This document shows, piece after piece, positions 57,915-64,000 of a DNA stretch of 64,000 bases. Position 1 is the first letter of the stretch, and each line of letters starts with the position of its first letter. This DNA comes from Eukaryota sp. TZLM1-RC (Eukaryota; Metamonada: BaSk clade), in assembly GCA_040285825.1 (NCBI GenBank), contig JAUPSS010000004.1, positions 1,840,550 to 1,904,549 on the forward strand, in the 5' to 3' direction. Below the pieces are notes generated by a model. That model saw only the letters and a program-made list of their open reading frames with translations. It was not told where the DNA came from and made no database searches. The translations under genes were made by a program, and so were the position numbers.

Positions 57915-58135
57915 GTCTCATATTCAAATCTAACATCAAAATTCAAGCTTTCAAAAATCTTTGACAAATTTTGTTGAAGCTTTTTACAGCAAAACTGTAA
58001 ATTAAAAAAAGATCGAGTTGGAATTTCTGGAATTGATTGTCCCCTTATTGTATTCTGTATCTCCTGGTCGTTTTTATGAAAGAAAAACTTCCAGTAAGTT
58101 CTTTTTGGCTGATTTGGGTTATGAAGATTCAGAAT
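57915..58135 (-). mobile_element. retroelement fragment, central region
   Basis: Minus strand NQPKRTYWKFFFHKNDQEI, then IPEIPTRSFFNLQFCCKKLQ, which parallels IQEIPTRSLPNLRFCLKKLQ of the element at 41.1 kb. It is a short, out-of-context piece joined to array unit 3. Confidence 0.6.
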
Positions 58136-58241
58136 TTTACTTCGTGTAGTTGAGTTTTTTGTTGGAATAAATTAAAACGTTGAAAAAATTGGATTCGGTG
58201 TTTTCCTCAAAAAGTTCATGAAATTCCAAATCATTCAATCC

Positions 58242-59215
58242 CTAATTATCTTTTTCATTTGAAAGAGCTACACAAACTTCAAATCGACATTTTAACGAAG
58301 TATGACATTTCATCGTAGGATATTTCTCCCTCATCCATAGTCTAGGATTCTCAACATCAAGAAACACTTTTACTTGTTTATAACAAGTTGGAAACTTTGA
58401 AGATGTGTTTCTCTCATCAACTAAACATACAATGTAACCATTTCTATTAAAGAAATTTCTCCATCCAACTTTTCTACTGGATCGATGATGGTTTAAATTC
58501 TTTGTCTTATTGCCATTGTCACCAAACATCAGGATAGTGTCTTCTTGCTTCCAATGCTTTTCAGCCATTCTTTTTAATAACTTAGCTTCTGTTTTCTGAT
58601 GATGGACATACCTTTGCATTTTTTGAATGCGCCATATCATTAAACAGTAGTACAATGTAAATGTCATGTTTGTCAGCTTGGAAGCAACATAAGAATAGAA
58701 AATAATATAAATGGAAGATTTTGATGATTCTGTTGATAGTGTAGCTTCTGTTTCTTCTATTGTGATTCCACTGTGTAACATGTACTCTTTCCTTTTCAAT
58801 TTTCTGAATTTTTGGTGAACTCTCGATACCCTTGACCACTCCAATTCTGTCAATCTCAGCCATTCATATTGTTCATCTTTTTTAGTTTTTTAGTCTTTTG
58901 CATTAAGTTTGAATCTTTTTAGACTACAAAAATAAAGTAAATCATATTTACCAGGGTCAATATGTACTTTGTGTTTTGATGATGGAAATTCAACGTCCAA
59001 ATCATCCAGATAGTTTTCAGCCGTTGCAAACTTTGCACTATCAGGCTTGAATGACATGCCAATACAATCCTATTTTGCTAGCTCAATACAGGCTGCAAAA
59101 ATATCAGTTTTTATAATATTATCAAATTTGTAGCCTTTTTTAATAAATGGTCTATTAATTTCAAAAAAAACATGACCAAAATTATTTTTTTCTTCTGGAC
59201 TCAACTTTTGAAATG
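58242..59215 (-). pseudogene. Fanzor, truncated at both ends
   Basis: Minus strand from about 59215: INRPFIKKGYKFDNIIKTD, FKPDSAKFATAENYLDDL, RuvC I HKVHIDPGKYDLLYFCS (near 58960), a stop near 58890. Then an ORF with STESSKSSIYIIFYSYVASK, ILMFGDNGNKTKNLNHHRSS, KVGWRNFFNRNGYIVCLVDE (motif II Glu), RNTSSKFPTCYK and CHTSLKCRFEVC. It breaks off before motif III, where retroelement-like sequence follows. The GYKFDNIIKTD...IDPGK...LLYF layout matches the 30.8-kb locus, so they are related but diverged subfamily members. One Cys of the first zinc pair is lost (SSKFPTC). Confidence 0.75.
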
Positions 59216-59263
59216 TCAGCTATTGAATTCCACTCCGAATTATTTTTCTTGTCATCAATTTCA

Positions 59264-59827
59264 TCATTTGTTAATTATTTTAAAATCAACCAAAGTTACT
59301 TTAGTGGAAGAAGTCTTCAAAAGAGCTTCAGAGAGAGTATCAATATTTACAAGTTGTACACGCAAACCTTCAACTTGAGAATCATTCTTGACATCAAAAA
59401 CTTTACCTTCAAGATTGTTGAATTCGACATCAGTTGCAGTGAAGTTGGAATTGGTTAATTCAACATGTCTAGAAGCTTGTGAATCTAGTACATCAACATT
59501 AGTGAAGGTATTATCTGCATTGTTAATACCAACAAGAGTTTGGGACAAATGACCAGTAAGTGAGGAATCAGCATAAGTAACCTCTGAATTATCATCAGTA
59601 AATAAAGGATCAGTAAATGAGGAAATTACAGTGGTACTGGGGGTGGGGGTGGGGGTGCTATTAGTGTACTCAATCATGAATTGTAAATCTCCAAAATCGG
59701 CGTCTTCAGTGGGATTGTGACCCTTAGGAAGGAGCCATCCATAACATCAGTGGTATAGTTAGATAGTGTAAGGATCACTACGGGAAACAACTGCCGTGAG
59801 AAGTAGTACTAAGACAAGAAGTTTCAT
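59264..59827 (-). pseudogene. secreted Thr/Asn-rich protein with two in-frame stops
   Basis: ATG at 59827 opens with a clear signal peptide (MKLLVLVLLLTAVVSRSDP). The same frame hits TAA at 59761-59759 and TGA at 59749-59747, then stays open for 160 codons to 59264: LLPKGHNPTEDADFGDLQF, a Thr/Pro run (TNSTPTPTPSTT) and beta-helix-like strands (NSNFTATDVEFNNLEGKVF). It may be a decayed surface protein, or a gene with a small intron removing both stops; a GT...AAG segment of 66 nt (phase 0) would do so but has a poor 5' site. Several N-x-T/S sites fit a secreted protein. Confidence 0.5.
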
Positions 59828-60001
59828 GGAGAAAGGAAAAACAGCATTCCAACTTACATGAAATAATTGCTTTCATTGGGCTTAGAGACAAATTCACATT
59901 CGTTGACCTGGTATATTTAGTCTTTCTGTCCACGGAGTATGAATACAGAGCAATATTTGAAAATTTGAATGTTGAATATTTCAGTCATATGTCATCATTT
60001 A

Positions 60002-61024
60002 TTACCACTTCAACAACAATCTATGCTTAACACCAGACCTCAACCTCTCTAATGCTTCGCTTGCATTGTTCATATGTACAATTTCCACAGGGGGCATCAC
60101 AGCATTGATCTTGGCGAAATGCAGCAATTCAGTCATTTTACTTGTTCCTGCAATTGTGGAACCAGTTAATGTGAGTGACTTGGTCACAACATTCATACCA
60201 TTCAGCACAATTGTGCTGTCAGCAGGTAGCCCTAAAAGAACCACTGTTCCACCGATACTTAGCATTGATAAATACCTTTCCCAATCCAGGGAAGCCGATG
60301 CTGTGTTCAACATCAAATCAAGTGAACCCTGTGCTGGAGAATAGCTGGTCTCATCAGTCATGTCGATAACCGTAGAAGCACCAAGTTTCCAGGCCTCTTC
60401 CTTCTTAGACATGGACCTCGTTAACAGGGTCACCTTGTGACCCAAGTGTTTTGCAAGTTGGATGGCGACACTACCTAACCCTCCCAGACCAATGACCCCA
60501 ACTCGAAGACCAGGACGAAGATGTTTACTTAGTGGACTCCACACCGTGGCTCCTGCACATAAAAGTGGAGCAACATCACCTACATTGCTACCAAAGTTAT
60601 TTAAGTTGTAACATAGTCGCTCGTGCGCTACGACCTTCTCTGCCAACCCCCCATATGAAGGTGGAAGTATTGTTGGTTGAGCCTGGCTACACAGCTGCTC
60701 CTCTCCGATTCTACAGAATTGACAGCTTCCACATGAGTTTGACAACCATCCAACTCCACAGATGTCACCTTTCTGTACAGTACTTCCATGGCCAATCTCA
60801 ATGACTTTTCCCACAATTTCATGGCCAGGTACTAACGGATACTTTGAGATTCCCCAATCATTATCGACCAAATGTACGTCCGAATGACATAAGGAGCAGC
60901 TGATCACTTCTAGTAGTACATGGCAGCAAGGTAGTTCTTGTTGGGTCGACGGCAATGAGATTATATGTGGTTGGAGTTTACCTTTTTCTTCAAAAGCCGC
61001 AAAGCACTTGACAGAGACTGGCAT
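60002..61024 (-). CDS. zinc-dependent alcohol dehydrogenase, cinnamyl/YahK type
   Basis: A 340-aa protein of the medium-chain dehydrogenase family, probably an NADPH-linked aldehyde reductase. Catalytic zinc ligands are C46 (CSLCHSDVH), H68-E69 (PGHEIVG) and C156 (APLLCAGAT). The structural zinc is bound by C98, C101, C104 and C112. The Rossmann motif is GVIGLGGLGSVAIQLAKHLG, followed by TRSMSKKEEAWKLGA with Ser/Arg-type NADP preference. Length and motif order are complete. Such genes are common in bacteria and anaerobic protists, so lateral origin is possible but cannot be shown here. Confidence 0.93.
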   Translation of the reverse strand: MPVSVKCFAAFEEKGKLQPHIISLPSTQQELPCCHVLLEVISCSLCHSDVHLVDNDWGISKYPLVPGHEIVGKVIEIGHGSTVQKGDICGVGWLSNSCGSCQFCRIGEEQLCSQAQPTILPPSYGGLAEKVVAHERLCYNLNNFGSNVGDVAPLLCAGATVWSPLSKHLRPGLRVGVIGLGGLGSVAIQLAKHLGHKVTLLTRSMSKKEEAWKLGASTVIDMTDETSYSPAQGSLDLMLNTASASLDWERYLSMLSIGGTVVLLGLPADSTIVLNGMNVVTKSLTLTGSTIAGTSKMTELLHFAKINAVMPPVEIVHMNNASEALERLRSGVKHRLLLKW

Positions 61025-61733
61025 AAGAGAGGAGGATGAACAAAAAAGCAGTTAACTGTAGATATGAATGATTTGTCAACGAGCGTTTGGAAACCTTTCA
61101 GTGCAGGAGTAGTTTTTTAAGGTTATTAACTTACGGCTGAAAACTGCGTCGTTATCAATGGTAACTGTGTTGACCAAGTTGTCAGCACAGTTGTTTTAGT
61201 TTGCTGTATTGGGACGATATTAATTTTGGTTAAGAATACAATTGAAAATGTAAAGTTGTATTCCCAAAAAAAGTTTTTAACTTTAGTAAACACCTCTTTG
61301 AAATAGACTAATTGTTTCAAAAATTCCTTCTCTAGTTATAGTTCGATTATTCATCATCATAATTTAACCAGAAAAGGTAAAATTTGTAAGGGTATTATGA
61401 GTTTGCTAAATAAAAGGATTTGAAGTGCACAACAACTAGCTTCGTTGTTAAAACTTTACCCTTAACTTTCAAAATAAATTAATTGCACTTACTTAATACT
61501 CAAATAGAATTTCCTCCAATACTTGTTTAAAAACAAAATTTGAAACAACGTTGCATAAGGAATACATGATTTGTGCTCTGAAATGAGATAAGCAATGAAC
61601 TGCGTTGAAATCTATCGACGAACCACTGATCAAGGGTTTCCTCAATACATGCCAACATCGCAGATATCTGCAGGTTACTGAAAAAGAATCGTCATTAAAC
61701 ATCCTATTTCTTCTGCAACAGACACCTAAGATT
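61025..61733. other. intergenic, nothing recognised
   Basis: Upstream region of the alcohol dehydrogenase and AT-rich sequence with only short open frames. No motif found. Confidence 0.35.
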
Positions 61734-61874
61734 ATGCCAAAAAGAAAAGGACAAAAAACGATTGACATTCAAAGAGAGGACAAGCAATCAGGACCTGGCA
61801 CTACCACGCATGAAACAACGATTAGAGAGACTGAGACTAAGGTTGGACGGCCAAAGGGGAGTAAGAACAAGTGA
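61734..61874 (+). CDS. 46-aa basic protein, AT-hook-like C-terminus
   Basis: Reads MPKRKGQKTIDIQREDKQ, then PGTTTHETTIRETETK and the end GRPKGSKNK. Relative of the minus-strand 48-aa ORF at 11973-12119. The GRPKG core resembles an AT-hook. The frame is open upstream of the ATG, but the similarity between the two proteins starts at this Met, supporting the start. Confidence 0.5.
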   Translation: MPKRKGQKTIDIQREDKQSGPGTTTHETTIRETETKVGRPKGSKNK

Positions 61875-61964
61875 AACTTTAACAATCAACTGTGGTAGCA
61901 TTGTAGTAAAACAAACAAGATTGCAAACTTTGTTATGCTCCCAATTTAATCAAATCTTTTTTTT

Positions 61965-62040
61965 TTAAAATTTAATTTTATTCTAAACCTATAAATCAAC
62001 ATCTAAAAAATCCATCTCTCCCAAAACAAAAACACTAGAT
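61965..62040 (-). mobile_element. retroelement 3'-terminal tip
   Basis: The last about 75 bp of the 55-kb family: minus strand SSVFVLGEMDFLDVDL-stop plus the CCTATAAATC block and an A-rich tail. It is joined directly to unrelated sequence at 62041, so it is a minimal 3' end insertion or a breakpoint. Confidence 0.65.
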
Positions 62041-62700
62041 TATTTTCATTATTTTCAGCACCTTTCACAACGGCAGCAGCTGGAACAGAACATTTGAGAA
62101 TTTGTTGAGCAGATTTCAATTCAAATTCTCTTTTTTGTTTTTCAGGGCACGTTCTCAATTTAATCAAATCTTGATTTGTAATGACTTTAATTAAAGGTAA
62201 AAGGCACTTTAACAAAAAGTACTCAAATTCTTGAACCTGAATACAATTAGTGCAAAAAACAATCTTTATTGATGACAGGAAATAAATATATCAAGAATAA
62301 TTCTGATTAGAATTATTTAACAAAATATTTAATATGTATAATGGATAAGTGAAAACCTTGTTCAATGATTTAAAATGTTTCTTGTAGGTTAAGATTGCCA
62401 AAAACTTGAGGCCATTGTTTTCACAGTCTAACTGATTGTCAAGAGATGTTTGGATTTTGGTGAAAGTTTTAATGAAACCCAAGAAAAATAAAGGTCATGT
62501 ATTTAAAAAAAGAGAAAAAGTAAATAAAATAAAATAATAAATTTACTCAGTAATCTTTTTTCTTGTATAGGTTTGAACACCCTTGAAATAGGTTATTTTA
62601 AATAATTTCTTCCAAATGGGTACACAAAGCAATTTTTCGTTAGAATTAATTAATGTGAAGTGTTGAATTTTTTCCACTATTGATTGACTCAATAAAATAC
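62041..62700. other. intergenic with unidentified minus-strand stretch
   Basis: On the minus strand 62041-62215 stays open and reads LPLIKVITNQDLIKLRTCPE, KQKREFELKSAQQILKCSVP, AAAVVKGAENNEN, running into the retroelement tip. The origin is unknown. The rest is AT-rich without signals apart from the 3' flank of the ZSWIM2-like gene. Confidence 0.35.
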
Positions 62701-63891
62701 TCACAATCTTAAACCCGATATTGACAAATCAATCATATCTGATTGATTGCGAACTTGCCTCTTTGGTAACCCTGCTCTACTCTTAGTTTTTATTCTGGTG
62801 TTCAGAGTCATAAATGGCTTGCCTTCTTCGTTTCTTTCTTTAACTGGAGAATGAATCAACCCATGCCCAACAGAAAGAGATTCTTCAGTTGCAAGGTTAT
62901 TTATTGGTTCAGAAATTTTGGATTTTCTGTGTTTGTGGGTACTTTGGATCTTTCTTGGAGGCAGTAACTCCGTCTGGCAAGCAACACACTGATTTTGACC
63001 TATCGACAAATCAAAACAAGACCCACAAAGACCGTGATTACAGGGTAGTATCCTATCTACCTTGTCTGCACACTTGGTACACTGCTGTTCCCGAAAAATT
63101 TTCCACGCATCCGACTCTTCCTCCAAAACCTTTGGAAAGATAGTCTCTTTTGAACGAACAGACCCTGCCTCAAACCAAGGTATTTCAAATCCAAAAAAAC
63201 AAAAAAACGAGTGGTGAGAATGAACATTGGAAAGAAAGCAATGGGAACAGAGATGTGTTTCTGAACAAATTCTACATTTGAATAAAGGGCCAGTAATTGA
63301 GAAGCTACATCTTGTACAGAGTTTTTTGTGGTTATAAAGAGATCGAAAGGGTAAAGGTTTGTTGTTGGAGGCTGTTAATTTGTACTGCTCAGACACCAAG
63401 ATTTCCCTGCAAAGAGGACACCGTACAGTATGTGAAGTGGAGAGGGAATGTGCTGTCCAGTGAGAGAGACAACTTGGGTGAAAAGAGTTGAGACAATGTG
63501 CACAATAACATAAAGTAATCGAAGAAGAAGAGAGAAGTTGGTTCATACAGATTGCACAGTCGTCATCATTGGTGAGGGTACGGGGAGCTGAGGATGGTTG
63601 TGTAGAGTTGATGGTGTTGTCAGAAGTGATGAGAGGGGCTGAAAAGTTGCTAGAAGCTAATAGTTGCTCAACTTCAAGATTATTGAATCCAGATTGACTG
63701 AAAAGTGGTGACGTTGTCGGTATTTTAAAGTACCGTTCAAGTAAAAAAGAGACATGAGGACAAGGTTTGGTGGTAGAAGAACATGTGCAATGATTATAAG
63801 ATCCAATGGAAGTTTTAAACTTTGCTCCAGTGGCATCATTTTGGAGCACAAAAGCTAAAGGTCCAAGCTTTTGAACTAGTAGAAGACTCAT
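62701..63891 (-). CDS. ZSWIM2: ZSWIM2-like SWIM/RING/ZZ/RING protein
   Basis: A 396-aa protein with the domain order of ZSWIM2/MEX, a testis E3 ligase in animals. It has a SWIM zinc finger CxC...CxH (C35, C37, C44, H46, within YNHCTCSSTTKPCPHVSFLL). Then comes a first RING of C3H2C3 type starting CAICMNQL and ending CPLCRE (about 112-160), a ZZ-type finger (CTRCSF, CRICSETHLCSHCF, then HSHH) and a second RING (CTKCADKV, CNHGLCGSCF, CVACQ). The N-terminal LGPLAFVLQNDATGAKFKTS and NNLEVEQLLASS match the ZSWIM2 layout. A ligase function, possibly sperm/flagellum-related by analogy, is inferred. Confidence 0.85.
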   Translation of the reverse strand: MSLLLVQKLGPLAFVLQNDATGAKFKTSIGSYNHCTCSSTTKPCPHVSFLLERYFKIPTTSPLFSQSGFNNLEVEQLLASSNFSAPLITSDNTINSTQPSSAPRTLTNDDDCAICMNQLLSSSSITLCYCAHCLNSFHPSCLSHWTAHSLSTSHTVRCPLCREILVSEQYKLTASNNKPLPFRSLYNHKKLCTRCSFSITGPLFKCRICSETHLCSHCFLSNVHSHHSFFCFFGFEIPWFEAGSVRSKETIFPKVLEEESDAWKIFREQQCTKCADKVDRILPCNHGLCGSCFDLSIGQNQCVACQTELLPPRKIQSTHKHRKSKISEPINNLATEESLSVGHGLIHSPVKERNEEGKPFMTLNTRIKTKSRAGLPKRQVRNQSDMIDLSISGLRL

Positions 63892-63894
63892 TGT

Positions 63895-63935
63895 TAAAGA
63901 TGTTGTCTATGAGAATGTTGAGGGACAGTTGCTTT
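63895..63935 (-). promoter_or_regulatory. shortened relative of the shared upstream module
   Basis: Minus strand just before the ZSWIM2-like ATG: CTGTCCCTCAACATTCTCATAGACAACATC, split here as GTCCCTCAACAT followed by CATAGACAACATC. It shares the GTCCCTC-ACAT and ATAGACAA-ATCT blocks with the modules at 7.6, 14.1 and 54.9 kb but lacks the about 30 bp between them. Confidence 0.4.
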
Positions 63936-63969
63936 TATGTGATGTCATCATTTTTGAACTTCATCAACC

Positions 63970-64000
63970 ATGGCTCTCTGCAGGTATCCTGGTCTATCTT
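63970..64000 (+). CDS. possible start of a divergent gene, cut by window end
   Basis: An ATG at 63970 opens MALCRYPGLS up to the edge, 78 bp from the divergent ZSWIM2-like start. Too short to judge. Confidence 0.15.
   Translation, partial: MALCRYPGLS

Noticed and set aside
59745-59765. Alternative genetic code as an explanation for in-frame TAA and TGA
   Set aside because: TAA, TAG and TGA all act as terminators at the ends of clearly complete genes in the window.
1-64000. CRISPR arrays, bacterial operons, ribosome-binding sites, rRNA or tRNA genes
   Set aside because: No regularly spaced repeats or RNA gene signatures seen; the gene content is nuclear eukaryotic.

Overview
The window comes from the nuclear genome of a unicellular, flagellated eukaryote. 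It is AT-rich, compact and almost intron-free. The evidence is a set of purely eukaryotic genes: RRN3, ARP2, UGGT, UPF2, PNGase, ELP1, TFIIH SSL1/p44, kinesin and a spastin-type AAA ATPase. Axonemal genes (DRC1, CFAP57) and a ZSWIM2-like ligase indicate a motile flagellum. Most genes are single uninterrupted ORFs separated by tens of bases, with AATAAA-type signals close behind many stops. One very short intron (29 nt) can be deduced in ARP2. The species cannot be named from the sequence; an intron-poor protist lineage such as a metamonad would fit, but this is inference.

Host genes, left to right: MJ1316/RCC1 protein (-), RRN3 (+), ARP2 (+), UGGT (+), a 48-aa AT-hook-like protein (-), a membrane aspartic protease (+), an unrecognised helical protein (+), an RRM protein (-), a spastin-like AAA ATPase (+), UPF2 (-), PNGase (+), DRC1 (-), TMEM120-like (+), kinesin (-), a small hypothetical (+), a RING-CH membrane E3 (-), CFAP57 (-), ELP1 (+), SSL1 (+), an ABHD13/BEM46 hydrolase (-), a broken secreted protein (-), a zinc alcohol dehydrogenase (-), a second small AT-hook-like protein (+) and a ZSWIM2-like RING/SWIM/ZZ protein (-). 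UGGT and PNGase together indicate N-glycan-dependent ER quality control and degradation.

Between the genes lies a dense graveyard of mobile DNA of two kinds. (1) Fanzor-type (eukaryotic TnpB-like) RNA-guided nucleases: at least seven loci, at about 1.0-3.2, 7.2-7.7, 19.5-21.65, 24.3-24.6, 30.8-33.8, 39.9-40.3 and 58.2-59.2 kb, plus a faint one near 26.0 kb. The first is an uninterrupted 651-codon ORF with the RuvC triad present and a hairpin-ended 3' flank shared with its decayed sister copy. The 30.8-kb locus appears to carry a DnaQ/PolB-like 3'-5' exonuclease domain in front of the Fanzor region, and its last RuvC acidic residue is replaced by Asn. (2) Non-LTR-like retroelements with a YMDD reverse transcriptase and a C-terminal region that looks like a restriction-like endonuclease. 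They are mostly 5'-truncated, chimeric at their 3' ends, and in one place form a tandem array of about 1.22-kb units.

The most unusual regulatory observation is an approximately 80-bp module directly upstream of three unrelated genes (UGGT, aspartic protease, ABHD13-like), with a shortened relative upstream of the ZSWIM2-like gene. In the three full cases a transposon remnant abuts the module.
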